Positions 1-8,022 of a stretch of DNA of 33,990 bases are shown piece after piece. The notes under the pieces are model-generated. The model ran no database searches. It saw nothing but the letters and a program-made list of their open reading frames with translations, and had not been told where the DNA came from. The first letter of the stretch is position 1. Every line of letters begins with the position of its first letter. This stretch comes from Thermoguttaceae bacterium. Its GTDB lineage: Bacteria > Planctomycetota > Planctomycetia > Pirellulales > Thermoguttaceae. The stretch is taken from contig JAQVHZ010000023.1 in assembly GCA_028695965.1 (NCBI GenBank), positions 1 through 33,990 on the forward strand, given 5' to 3'. The position numbers and the translations under genes were made by a program.

Positions 1-1072
1 AAATCAACATCCCGATCGGTCCTCCTAAAAAGCAGAAGAAGTAGAACAAACACGCAGGGTGGAATCTCGGCCGCGAATTTGCTCTCATCGGGTTCGCAAT
101 TGTATCGCCCTCGCGAATTCCTTCGAGGATCTTCTGATACATTTCTTCGAAAACGGCGTTGTTAGAGGTCTCTTTAGTAATATGGATCGCCTCCAAAATC
201 GGAACGCCGGACTGAACCAGGGTGCCTAAGGTACGCGTAGTACGCGCAACTACCGTCTTTTCAAGCAAGATGCCGAAAATCGGAATCTTCAACAGGAACA
301 AGTGCCACCCAAAACGCATATAGGAGAAACTTGTCGTAATCTTGATGAAGAGCCAAATAGCCAACGGAATACCCGGTATTAAATACCAGTACTGCACAAC
401 CGCGTGGGACGCGCTGATAAGAAACTGCGTCAGCCCTGGTAATTCGACGTCAAAGTCCTTAAAAATGTCTTCAAATTTCGGGACGATGGTCAGCATGATG
501 AAGATCAAAATAAGGATCGAAAAGATGAGTACCGCTACCGGGTAAGTCATCGCCGACTTGATCTTCGCTTTCAACGACTCGGATCGCTCAAGGAATTCCG
601 CTAAACGCTGCAAAATCGTTTCGAGCGCGCCGCCTGCCTCGCCTGCTTTAATCATGTTGACGTACAAGCGGCTGAAGGCCTTAGGGCTCTTCGCCATCGC
701 TTCAGATAAGCTGGAACCGCTTTCAATTTCTGTGCATACGTCGATTAAACAGTTTCTCAGAGCGCCCGGCTTGGCCTGTTGTTGCAAAATAACCAAACTT
801 CGCAGAACCGGCAAACCAGCGTCTTGAAGAATCGACAAGTTACGCGTGAAGTCGCGCAGGATCTTCGGCTTGACTTTACCAAAGGAAAACGTCTTACCGC
901 CTGTGGCTTTACCCTTCTTTGCAACTTTTCTTTCTTTGTGAAGAGCGATTTTAGTAACAAGATATCCGCTCTCCTTAAGAGTTGCAGCGACTTCTTCTTC
1001 GGTCGACGCTTCGATAACGTCGGTAGTGGTCTTACCTGCGGCGTCGACGAAATCTACTTTAAATTTCGGCAT
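1..1072 (-). CDS. pilC: Type IV pilus / type II secretion inner-membrane platform protein (PilC/GspF family), partial
   Basis: This is the polytopic inner-membrane platform that couples the cytoplasmic ATPases to pseudopilin assembly. The gene runs off the left edge, leaving 357 complete codons. The ATG at 1072-1070 begins MPKFKVDFVDAAGK, and an ATG this close to the usual GspF N-terminus fits the family. The first F-domain is clear: ILRDFTRNLSILQDAGLPVLRSL near residue 70, then GEAGGALETILQRLAEFLE, then a membrane segment YPVAVLIFSILILIFIMLTIVPKF. The second F-domain starts at TRTLGTLVQSGVPILEAI. It is the last gene of the motor cluster, about 310 bases after the second GspE-type ATPase, and has its own predicted promoter. 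The last visible residues (HPACLFYFFCFLGG) do not look like the usual FPPMVxxMIxxGEETG stretch, so a lineage variant or a frameshift near the edge is possible. Family assignment is confident; which machine it serves is not. Confidence 0.9.
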   Translation of the reverse strand, partial: MPKFKVDFVDAAGKTTTDVIEASTEEEVAATLKESGYLVTKIALHKERKVAKKGKATGGKTFSFGKVKPKILRDFTRNLSILQDAGLPVLRSLVILQQQAKPGALRNCLIDVCTEIESGSSLSEAMAKSPKAFSRLYVNMIKAGEAGGALETILQRLAEFLERSESLKAKIKSAMTYPVAVLIFSILILIFIMLTIVPKFEDIFKDFDVELPGLTQFLISASHAVVQYWYLIPGIPLAIWLFIKITTSFSYMRFGWHLFLLKIPIFGILLEKTVVARTTRTLGTLVQSGVPILEAIHITKETSNNAVFEEMYQKILEGIREGDTIANPMRANSRPRFHPACLFYFFCFLGGPIGMLI

Positions 1073-1241
1073 GGGAATACCTTTTGAACGAGATTACAGC
1101 GGCAATTTACAAGTTGTTTTGAATTGAGTTCCTATCTCCGGAACCTCCAAAACGTGGAGTATCTTCAAACCAACGCGCGGAACGCGCGGAGGCGTCTCGG
1201 GCAAGCTGGACGTCTTGCCGGGGCGCGAAACGCGCGCATAT
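1073..1241 (-). promoter_or_regulatory. Hairpin-rich 5' leader of pilC
   Basis: The 312-base gap between the second ATPase gene and pilC has no convincing ORF. Its pilC-proximal part has four consecutive short hairpins: arms 1223-1227/1231-1235 (GCGCG, 3-base loop), 1200-1205/1214-1219 (GGCAAG, 8-base loop), 1174-1179/1183-1188 (CGCGCG, 3-base loop) and 1145-1149/1155-1159 (CTCCA). A tandem 9-base duplication, AACGCGCGG twice at 1172-1189, underlies the third. None is followed by a run of U on the minus transcript, so these look like leader structure and not a simple terminator. Confidence 0.5.
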
Positions 1242-1247
1242 AGGGAA

Positions 1248-1276
1248 AGTATAGCCAACAGCGCGCGATTTTTCAA
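1248..1276 (-). promoter_or_regulatory. Predicted sigma70-type promoter for pilC
   Basis: On the minus strand a TTGAAA box (1276-1271) and a TATACT box (1253-1248) are separated by exactly 17 bases. Transcription would start near 1241 and give a leader of about 170 bases before the pilC ATG. This suggests pilC can be expressed separately from the upstream ATPase genes. It rests only on sequence match. Confidence 0.55.
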
Positions 1277-1384
1277 CGCCCTAATTAAAATTCTCTACAA
1301 AAAAGACAAAAGCGTTACGAAAATCGAAAAGCAATTTGCGTTTCACCCTTGAACAGTTACGGAATACATACCAAGCGGAACAGG

Positions 1385-3097
1385 TTATATGTCAAGAACC
1401 GTTTCACGCATGACTTCTTCAATAGTCGTGATTCCTTCATATATCTTGTCAAGACCAGCGTCGCGAAGAGGAGTCATTCCATTGCGTTTAGCGGCTTCTG
1501 CCATTTCTGCAACGGAACCGTTCCGCAAAATGATATCGCGGATTTCCTCGTTGACGACTAAAAACTCGTGGATTGCAGTACGCCCCTTGTAACCGGTGTT
1601 ATTGCACGTAACGCATCCGGCGCCCTGGTAAAATCGCTTGCCAGCAACGTCGGCGGATGTGAGGTTGAGTTGGGCCAGCTGCTCGTCGGTCGGGTTGATT
1701 TCCGTCCGACACTCCTTACAAATACGCCGAACGAGTCGCTGCGCCAGAATCGCTTGCAGCGTCGCCGTAATGAGGAATTCCGGAATCCCCATATCCTTCA
1801 AACGAGTAATCGTGCTCGGCGCGTCGTTCGTGTGGAGCGTGCTGAACACCAAGTGACCCGTGAGGGACGCTTGTACGGCAATTTGCGCCGTTTCGCGGTC
1901 ACGAATCTCACCGACAAGGATAATGTCGGGGTCTTGCCGCAAAATCGAACGCAGGCACTGCGCGAAGGTGTTGCCAATTTCAGCGTCGATCGGCATCTGA
2001 ACGATACCGTCGATGTCGTATTCGACGGGGTCTTCGGTTGTCATCAGCTTGTCAGTGATGACGTTGAGTTCAGACAAAGCGGCGTATAACGTCGTCGTCT
2101 TTCCTGAACCCGTCGGTCCGGTAACCAGAATAATGCCGTTCGGCAATTCAATGATTTCTCGGAATTCCCGAATGAGTTCTTGCGACATACCGACGTTGTT
2201 CAAGTCAAGCGAAATAACCGATTTGTCCAAAATTCGGCATACGACGCTTTCGCCAAACATCGTCGGCAAAACGCTAACGCGGAAGTCGATCGGGTGCCCG
2301 CCGACCGTCAAACGAATACGTCCGTCTTGCGGAAGACGCCTTTCCGCAATATCCAGGTTCGCAAGAACCTTGATACGCGTAGTAATAGCATTCGCTAAGT
2401 GACGCGGGGGCGGAACCATCTCGTACAACGTTCCGTCTGCCTTAATGCGAATCTTAAATTCGTCTTCAAACGGCTCAAAGTGCAAGTCGCTCGCATGGTC
2501 TTTGATTCCAAGGAGAAAAACCATGTTGAGCAACTTGCGAACAGGCGCGCTTTCTGCGAGAGCTTCGGCGCTCGTTAAGTCTTCGCTGGCAGCGGCTTGT
2601 TCCAACTCGCCCATAAAAGACGCGTCTTGTTTCATCGTCTCGATTAACGACTCAACGCTATCGCCTTCATCGGTAGCATAGTAGCGTTCTAAAGCGACTT
2701 CGATCTCTTTGGGGGTCGTAACAACAGCGCGAATCTGGTAGCCAAGGAAGTTCCGCAATTCATCAAAAACGTGAATGTTTTGCGGATCCGCCGTAGCGAC
2801 CGTCAAAACGTCGTTGCGGAAGCTAAGCGGAATGACTCGATAGAGATTAGCCATCGGCTCCGTCAGATGCTTGAGCCCCTCCGGTGGGATCGTCAAGTCG
2901 GAAACAGCGACCACTTGCATGCCATGTTGCTCAGCAAGCGCCTGCGCCACCTGTTCCTCGGTGATCATGTTCATGCTGATCCCGATTTGACCGATCAGCT
3001 CGTTTTGACGTTGCTCCTGCTCTTCACGCAGAAGTTCTAGTTGTTCTTCGTCAATGAACCCGAGGTCAATAAGAACCTGACCAAAACTACGAGCCAT
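1385..3097 (-). CDS. GspE/PilB-family assembly ATPase (paralog 1)
   Basis: This is a cytoplasmic hexameric ATPase of the type II secretion/type IV pilus assembly class, 570 residues, full length for the family. The N-terminal MshEN/GspE-N region (about 1-140) begins MARSFGQVLIDLGFIDEEQL. The ATPase core has Walker A GPTGSGKT at 327-334, the Asp box TEDPVEY at 354-360, Walker B DIILVGEIRD at 391-400 and the His box LHTNDA from 421. The zinc-binding tetracysteine is present at C460, C463, C495 and C498 (RRICKEC ... GCVTC). It lies between pilT and pilC on the minus strand. A second, diverged GspE-type ATPase lies two genes upstream, so which of the two drives pilus extension and which drives secretion cannot be told from the sequence. 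The ATG has a GGGAG ribosome-binding site about 9 bases upstream. Confidence 0.94.
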   Translation of the reverse strand: MARSFGQVLIDLGFIDEEQLELLREEQEQRQNELIGQIGISMNMITEEQVAQALAEQHGMQVVAVSDLTIPPEGLKHLTEPMANLYRVIPLSFRNDVLTVATADPQNIHVFDELRNFLGYQIRAVVTTPKEIEVALERYYATDEGDSVESLIETMKQDASFMGELEQAAASEDLTSAEALAESAPVRKLLNMVFLLGIKDHASDLHFEPFEDEFKIRIKADGTLYEMVPPPRHLANAITTRIKVLANLDIAERRLPQDGRIRLTVGGHPIDFRVSVLPTMFGESVVCRILDKSVISLDLNNVGMSQELIREFREIIELPNGIILVTGPTGSGKTTTLYAALSELNVITDKLMTTEDPVEYDIDGIVQMPIDAEIGNTFAQCLRSILRQDPDIILVGEIRDRETAQIAVQASLTGHLVFSTLHTNDAPSTITRLKDMGIPEFLITATLQAILAQRLVRRICKECRTEINPTDEQLAQLNLTSADVAGKRFYQGAGCVTCNNTGYKGRTAIHEFLVVNEEIRDIILRNGSVAEMAEAAKRNGMTPLRDAGLDKIYEGITTIEEVMRETVLDI

Positions 3098-3298
3098 TCT
3101 ATGTTCTCCCGATTCCGAAATATATCCTTCGTCAAAGCGCTTCCGTCAGACGCAAATTAGCATATAACGCTCGACTCTGGCGCCAGCTAGTTTTTCGTCT
3201 GGAATTTTCTCTAAAAAAATTGCCGTAATTTTAGAAAAAATTTCTCTACGCTCAAAACGTTCCCATAGTACGCGCGGCTGAAAATTTGCTTACGCTTA

Positions 3299-3328
3299 AT
3301 TATACAACACAAAACGTATCGTTTTGAA
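3299..3328 (-). promoter_or_regulatory. Possible internal promoter for ATPase paralog 1
   Basis: On the minus strand TTCAAA (3328-3323) and a perfect TATAAT (3304-3299) are 18 bases apart, giving a leader of about 200 bases. The -35 matches only 4 of 6 positions. The leader also contains a perfect 10-base palindrome CTGGCGCCAG at 3177-3186. Confidence 0.35.
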
Positions 3329-3438
3329 ACAGTTCGTATCGCTTTTTCGAAAAAAAACGTCGAAATCGGAACTATTCACTAAGCAAGCATATTTAACGCC
3401 AACCACAACTCCACCCACGTTATTTTGTTGGACAAATC

Positions 3439-3458
3439 GCCGGAAAAAGTTCTCCGGC
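3439..3458 (-). terminator. Possible hairpin terminator after pilT
   Basis: GCCGGA (3439-3444) pairs with TCCGGC (3453-3458) across an 8-base loop, about 30 bases beyond the pilT stop. The minus-strand sequence that follows is only moderately T-rich, so termination may be weak. Confidence 0.35.
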
Positions 3459-3489
3459 ACGCAGGTCAACTTCGCCCAACAGATTGCGT

Positions 3490-4596
3490 TCACTCCTCGT
3501 CTTCTTCTGCGTCTTGTGTCCCAAGACCGCTTTCCCATTGCCGGATTTTCCTGTCGAGTTCATCCGGCTGATTCGCTTTAAGCAAGCAGTCCTGCTTCGT
3601 GCATATTTGATCTTTCCATAATCTGAACAGGTGGTCGTCCAGTAGCTGCATACCGAGCTTGTGCCCCGTCTGAATCGAGGAGTTGATACGGAAAGTCTTG
3701 TTTTCACGAATAAGGTTCGCAATAGCAGGCGTAACGACAAGCATTTCATAAGCCGCAATACGACCGCCTTGAATTCTAGGCAGAAGCTGTTGCGACAAAA
3801 CGCCAATAATAGAGGTTGAAAGCTGCGTACGAATCTGTTCTTGTTGGTGCGTCGGGAAAACGTCGATGATACGGTTGACCGTGCCTTGCGCGCCAGTAGT
3901 GTGAAGCGTGCCAAAGACGATGTGCCCCGTTTCCGCCGCCGTAATAGCGGCTTCAATCGTCTCCAAGTCGCGCAATTCACCAACAAGGATGACGTCGGGG
4001 TCCTGGCGCAACGCAGCGCGAATGGCGTCGGCAAAGGTCATAACGTCGACCCCAACTTCACGCTGGTTAACTGTCGATTTCTTGTGATAATGGTAGAATT
4101 CGATAGGGTCTTCGATCGTGATGATGTGGTGATCGACGTTCGTGTTGAGCCAGTCGATACAGGAGGCCAACGTTGTCGATTTTCCAGAACCAGTAGGCCC
4201 TGTAACCAAAATCAGACCGCGCGAACGCTGGATCAGCTCTTTCATGACCGGAGGCGTGCCTAGTTGCTCCATCGTCAACATATCGTTAGGAATCTGACGC
4301 AACACCATGCCGGTATTGCCTCGCTGCTTGAAAATCGACACGCGGAAACGCGCTTTATCGCCAAACGCGAAACCAAAGTCGGAGCCGCCGCGCTCTTGTA
4401 ATTCCTGTTGGCAGCGACCGGGCGTAATGCTCTTCATCAACGAAACTGTGTCGGCAGGTTCAAGAACCTTAGTTTCCAAGCGAACCATGCGCCCGTGCAA
4501 ACGAAGCACAGGCGGCTGCCCAACGGCTATATGCAAGTCGGACGCGCCGCGAACGACGACCGTTTCCAGCAATTTATCAATTAAGATCGTTTCCAT
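3490..4596 (-). CDS. pilT: Type IV pilus retraction ATPase PilT
   Basis: This is the hexameric cytoplasmic motor that depolymerises type IV pili and powers twitching or surface retraction. I chose the ATG at 4596 ([10 protein letters not shown], 368 residues) over an upstream ATG because AAGGA sits 7 bases before it and PilT proteins begin at this point. Visible elements are [17 protein letters not shown] near the N-terminus, Walker A GPTGSGKS at 133-140, the Asp box IEDPIEF, Walker [11 protein letters not shown] at 201-210, the His box LHTTGA, the AIxNLIRE-type motif [10 protein letters not shown] at 291-300 and the C-terminal MQLLDDHL. The acidic tail (QDAEEDEE) is unusual but short. It lies between two GspE-type ATPases and lacks the tetracysteine they carry, as expected for PilT. 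Confidence 0.95.
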   Translation of the reverse strand: METILIDKLLETVVVRGASDLHIAVGQPPVLRLHGRMVRLETKVLEPADTVSLMKSITPGRCQQELQERGGSDFGFAFGDKARFRVSIFKQRGNTGMVLRQIPNDMLTMEQLGTPPVMKELIQRSRGLILVTGPTGSGKSTTLASCIDWLNTNVDHHIITIEDPIEFYHYHKKSTVNQREVGVDVMTFADAIRAALRQDPDVILVGELRDLETIEAAITAAETGHIVFGTLHTTGAQGTVNRIIDVFPTHQQEQIRTQLSTSIIGVLSQQLLPRIQGGRIAAYEMLVVTPAIANLIRENKTFRINSSIQTGHKLGMQLLDDHLFRLWKDQICTKQDCLLKANQPDELDRKIRQWESGLGTQDAEEDEE

Positions 4597-4679
4597 CGTA
4601 AAATCCTTAAGTTTTTCGCAACGCAATTACACATTTTCCGTTGCGTTTCGAGGCGCGCATTGAACGCAAAACGCTATCG

Positions 4680-6398
4680 TCATTCATCGTCCAAACGAGC
4701 TACGCGCATAACTTCTTCGATCGTTGTAAGCCCCTTCATTGCTTTAACAATTCCATCTTCAAACAGAACGTGCATTCCTTCGCTTCGAGCAACGCGGCGA
4801 ATAGCGGACGTTGATTCTCCTTTGAAGGTCATTTCACGCACTTTTGGAGACATATACATCAGTTCGAAAATCGCGCGGCGGCCGCGGTAACCGGACTTGT
4901 TGCAGTTGACGCATCCCTTCCCCTTGAAGAAGGTCGCTTTTTCCGCCATCTCAGGCGAAATGTGCGCCGCTCGAAGTTCGGCTTCGCTTGGAACGTAGGG
5001 ACGTTTGCATTTCTGACAATTAATGCGAACAAGACGCTGAGCCATAATACCAATCACTGAACTTGCGACAAGATAGTTGGGAACGCCCATATCGACCAGG
5101 CGCGTAATCGCAGAAGGAGCGTCGTTCGTATGAAGCGTGCTGAACACCAAGTGCCCCGTAAGAGACGCTTGAATCCCCATAGACGCCGTTTCCAAGTCGC
5201 GCATCTCGCCGACGAGAATAACGTTAGGAGCCTGACGCAGCATAGAACGAATAACTGCGGCAAAGTCCAACCCAATCTGGTGCTTAATTTCCACCTGATT
5301 GACGCCGGGAAGATAATATTCGACGGGGTCTTCCGCCGTGATAATCTTTCGAGTCGGCGTGTTCAGTTCGTTAAGAGCCGCGTAGAGAGAAGTCGTTTTG
5401 CCCGAGCCCGTAGGACCGGTTACCAAAATAATTCCGTTAGGACGAGCAATAAGCTGCGTAAAGCGCTTGTAATCACGTTCGGAAAAACCAAGTTGAACAA
5501 GACTGACACGAATGTTGTCTTTGTCAAGAATACGCATAACGATCGACTGACCGTGGTTGGTCGGAATAACCGAAACGCGCAGGTCAAGCTCTTTTTCACC
5601 AAGCGTCAATTTGATACGACCGTCTTGCGTACGACGGCGTTCGGCAATATCAAGTTTTGCCAAAATCTTGAAACGAGAGATTAACGCCCCTTGGAAACGC
5701 TTAGGCAACGCTTCGCGCTCGACTAACTTGCCGTCAATACGATAGCGGATGCGAACGCGGTCTTCAAATGGTTCAATGTGGATGTCAGAAGCGCGTAACT
5801 GAACAGCTTCGGCGATGATCTGGTCGCATAAGCGGACGATTGGGGCGTCGCTTTCGGAACTCATGCCCGCTTGCGAGCCGTCGTCTGTGCCCGCGCCTTC
5901 AACGACGGTAAAGTTAATCGCCGTGTCTGTCATTTCATGGATCATGGAGTCGGCAGATTCGCCGACGTGCTGTCCATAATGCATATTCACAGCTTCTTGA
6001 ATAGACTCGCGGGAAGAAACGACAGCGTCGATCGGACGCTGAAGAATAAAACGAAGTTTTTCAAAAACTTCCACGTTTTCAGGGTCGCTAACAACAACGA
6101 TCAACGTGTCGCCTTCTTCTTCATACGGCAAAACGCAGTTCTCTCGCGCGATCGATTCTGAAATTAATTCGACGACGGCAGGACGAATAGCCACGTCCCT
6201 CAAATCGACATATTGCTTGTCATGTTCTTCCGCCACCGCTCTCGCAATTTGTTCGCCGGTAACATATCCAAGCTGAATCAGAGCGTCTTGCAAGTTGACG
6301 CCGGTTTTCTTTACAAGCCCTTGCGCTTCCTGAACTTGCGTAAGACTCAGTAAGCCTTGCTTATTCAGGATCCCAAGATAATTCAGTCGTTTTGCCAT
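4680..6398 (-). CDS. GspE/PilB-family assembly ATPase (paralog 2), first gene of the motor cluster
   Basis: This is a cytoplasmic assembly ATPase, 572 residues. The N-terminal GspE-N/MshEN domain spans about 1-145 (LLSLTQVQEAQ, NLQDALIQLGYVTGEQIARA). Walker A GPTGSGKT is at 328-335, the Asp box AEDPVEYY at 355-362 and the His box LHTNDAPSA from 422. The zinc tetracysteine is at C461, C464, C496 and C499. The Walker B stretch reads RQAPNVILVGEMRD (388-401), where the other paralog has RQDPDIILVGEIRD. Two acidic positions are thus Ala and Asn here, while the glutamate of GE is kept. A Gly/Ser/Asp-rich linker (about 165-185) precedes the core. It is followed after 83 bases by pilT. AGGG lies upstream of the ATG at 6398. 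It could be the extension motor or a secretion ATPase. Confidence 0.93.
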   Translation of the reverse strand: MAKRLNYLGILNKQGLLSLTQVQEAQGLVKKTGVNLQDALIQLGYVTGEQIARAVAEEHDKQYVDLRDVAIRPAVVELISESIARENCVLPYEEEGDTLIVVVSDPENVEVFEKLRFILQRPIDAVVSSRESIQEAVNMHYGQHVGESADSMIHEMTDTAINFTVVEGAGTDDGSQAGMSSESDAPIVRLCDQIIAEAVQLRASDIHIEPFEDRVRIRYRIDGKLVEREALPKRFQGALISRFKILAKLDIAERRRTQDGRIKLTLGEKELDLRVSVIPTNHGQSIVMRILDKDNIRVSLVQLGFSERDYKRFTQLIARPNGIILVTGPTGSGKTTSLYAALNELNTPTRKIITAEDPVEYYLPGVNQVEIKHQIGLDFAAVIRSMLRQAPNVILVGEMRDLETASMGIQASLTGHLVFSTLHTNDAPSAITRLVDMGVPNYLVASSVIGIMAQRLVRINCQKCKRPYVPSEAELRAAHISPEMAEKATFFKGKGCVNCNKSGYRGRRAIFELMYMSPKVREMTFKGESTSAIRRVARSEGMHVLFEDGIVKAMKGLTTIEEVMRVARLDDE

Positions 6399-6987
6399 AA
6401 GAGCGCCCTAAGTGTTCAGTCGTACAAAAACGCATTAAAAGAAGCGCGTTGATCGTTCAAACAGTTCAAACGCCAACGCGGCGCCAATGTAAAAATCCGA
6501 CAAGGAGTCGAACATACGCTAGCGTCTTTTGGCTCTTCCGCAAAAAAACGGAAAGCCCTTTCTAGTCTAATCGTTTCGTCGTTAAAATTCAAGTTTTTTT
6601 TTCTGTTATTATTTCTTTGCTCTTTTTTAACATATATTTTTACGCACATTCTGCACAGCGCTAAAAAAAGCTACTCTCGCAATAATCGGCGTTATTAACA
6701 CAACTAGTATAAATTAATATCCAAAAAAAGAAAGATTCTAGACCGATTGTGAAAAGCGCTATCAGTTGACCAGGAAATACGTCTGCACGCAACAAAAAAA
6801 TGCAAGAGTCGAGAAATCAAGGACTTAGGGAATTGCTCGTTCGCGTTTTTGACATTGACGAATCTTTCCAAATAATTTTGCACAGCAACGTGTGGCAATT
6901 CAAGGTTTGAATTGAAAGCATTGTCAGCGCACAATGGTTGACACAATAATAATCGTAAACAAGACCGTACCGGCGCAGACTAAAATA
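6399..6987. other. Gap with promoter, leader hairpin and an 8-3-8 palindrome
   Basis: This 589-base, AT-rich gap has no credible gene. It holds the promoter at 6564-6592 and the leader hairpin at 6531-6557. Within the leader is a tandem GTTCAAAC/GTTCAAAC repeat near 6455-6470. A perfect inverted repeat CAATTCAA-GGT-TTGAATTG lies at 6896-6914. The palindrome sits about 75 bases beyond the end of the upstream operon and has no U-run, so it looks more like a protein-binding site than a terminator. Confidence 0.5.
6564..6592 (-). promoter_or_regulatory. Predicted promoter of the pilus/secretion motor cluster
   Basis: On the minus strand TTGAAT (6592-6587) and TAGACT (6569-6564) are 17 bases apart. 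Transcription would begin near 6557 and give a 5' leader of about 160 bases. That leader would open with a hairpin formed by 6531-6540 and 6549-6557 (GGCT-TTCCG stem with one bulged base and an A/T-rich loop). Confidence 0.45.
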
Positions 6988-8013
6988 TCATTTGAACGTC
7001 GCTTTCAGATGAAGGTTTTTAATCGCTAATGAGGACCTGTAAATACCTGGCGTTTCCCAGCCATAATTGAAATGAGACAGTTTCAAGTCAGCAACGTTCG
7101 TATGCACGAGAAACCCGCGTTCTTGCGCTGCTAAAAGCATCCCGACCACATATTGCGCCAGGTCGATATCAATGTGCGCCCACTCTTTAGAGTAGGGATT
7201 CACGCCGCCCATAAGTTCGTCGATTGTTTTTTGTTCGCCGAGCCGATAAATCAACTTGCCCGTGCCGATTGCGCGCGGGTCGCCGTCAACTTCGACATAC
7301 TGAGATTGCACTTCCGCGCGATCATCGAAAAATGAGACGCCAAACCAAATGAAATCCTGATAGTCAGCCGAATGCGGATTATCGTTGGATATCGCAAAAT
7401 AGACCGACGCTTGAGTCGCATGGACGCCGGAGTCGAACTCTTCATCCGTCATCAGCCGTTCCCAGTCGCAAACGCGCGCGTCGCAAGAAAAGGTCAACGA
7501 CGTTACGTCGCCAAAAGAAACGCGCTCTCCAACGGGAAAATCTTGGACAAGCAGCAAGTGAATCCACGGCTCTCCGGCCCTTCGTGGAGCGCGATATTCA
7601 CTGTTCGTCATAACGTCGAGAAATAAAACAAGTTCTCCTTCTTCGTTCCTTGTCAACGCGACGCGCTGACCAGGCGTTACCGAAGCCGAAACATTTTGTT
7701 CTACAACAACTTCGCCTTCCGTTAAATCAAAACGAGAATTATGTTGAGCGAGCTTCCAGATCGGCGCAAATTCCCCAGGATTTAAAGCGGGCTCTCCGGG
7801 GACTTGAAGCCGTAATACGCCGAGCTGTTTCGTCCCGTCGTGAACAAGGAAACCATTTGCGAAGCCTAAATCGCCGAAAAGCTCCCTCGTCTTCGTTGTG
7901 TCGTTTGCATCGGCAGCAGGCGTCGGCACGCTGATTGCCATAAACAAAAACAAGACAAAAACGATTCCCCTAAGAGACGTCCAACTCCTATTCGCCCGCT
8001 TCAACATATTCAT
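6988..8013 (-). CDS. Secreted protein of unknown function (operon gene 4)
   Basis: This 341-residue protein is not recognised as a named family. The N-terminus is a classical export signal: basic MNMLKRANRSWTSLR, then hydrophobic GIVFVLFLFMAISVPTPAA with a likely cleavage after AxA near residue 34. The mature part is rich in alternating hydrophobic residues and aromatic positions (DYQDFIWFGVSFFDDR; HFNYGWETPGIYRS; IKNLHLKATF), which suggests a beta-sandwich or lectin-like fold, but this is inference. It has only two cysteines in the mature part (CDARVC near residue 180), which could form a disulfide outside the cytoplasm. It starts 9 bases after the protease gene, so it is almost certainly cotranscribed with it and could be a substrate or partner. 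It is the last gene of the operon. Confidence 0.75.
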   Translation of the reverse strand: MNMLKRANRSWTSLRGIVFVLFLFMAISVPTPAADANDTTKTRELFGDLGFANGFLVHDGTKQLGVLRLQVPGEPALNPGEFAPIWKLAQHNSRFDLTEGEVVVEQNVSASVTPGQRVALTRNEEGELVLFLDVMTNSEYRAPRRAGEPWIHLLLVQDFPVGERVSFGDVTSLTFSCDARVCDWERLMTDEEFDSGVHATQASVYFAISNDNPHSADYQDFIWFGVSFFDDRAEVQSQYVEVDGDPRAIGTGKLIYRLGEQKTIDELMGGVNPYSKEWAHIDIDLAQYVVGMLLAAQERGFLVHTNVADLKLSHFNYGWETPGIYRSSLAIKNLHLKATFK

Positions 8014-8022
8014 ATCGTTCTC

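Larger units (their letters stand above)
3098..3489. other. AT-rich gap between pilT and ATPase paralog 1
   Basis: There is no believable gene in this 392-base gap. It holds a possible pilT terminator hairpin (3439-3458), a candidate minus-strand promoter (3299-3328), a repeated GTATCG word near 3316 and 3336, and the palindrome CTGGCGCCAG (3177-3186). The short ORFs crossing it resemble nothing and extend into the shadow of pilT. Confidence 0.5.

Noticed and set aside
1568-2089. 173-codon plus-strand open frame inside ATPase paralog 1
   Set aside because: It lies wholly within a well-supported minus-strand GspE gene and is an antisense shadow of it.
3420-4034. 204-codon minus-strand frame overlapping pilT
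   Set aside because: Arg/Ser/Leu-rich, out of phase with the intact PilT frame and without family features.
5130-5684. 184-codon plus-strand frame opposite ATPase paralog 2
   Set aside because: Antisense to conserved Walker and His-box codons of a real gene.
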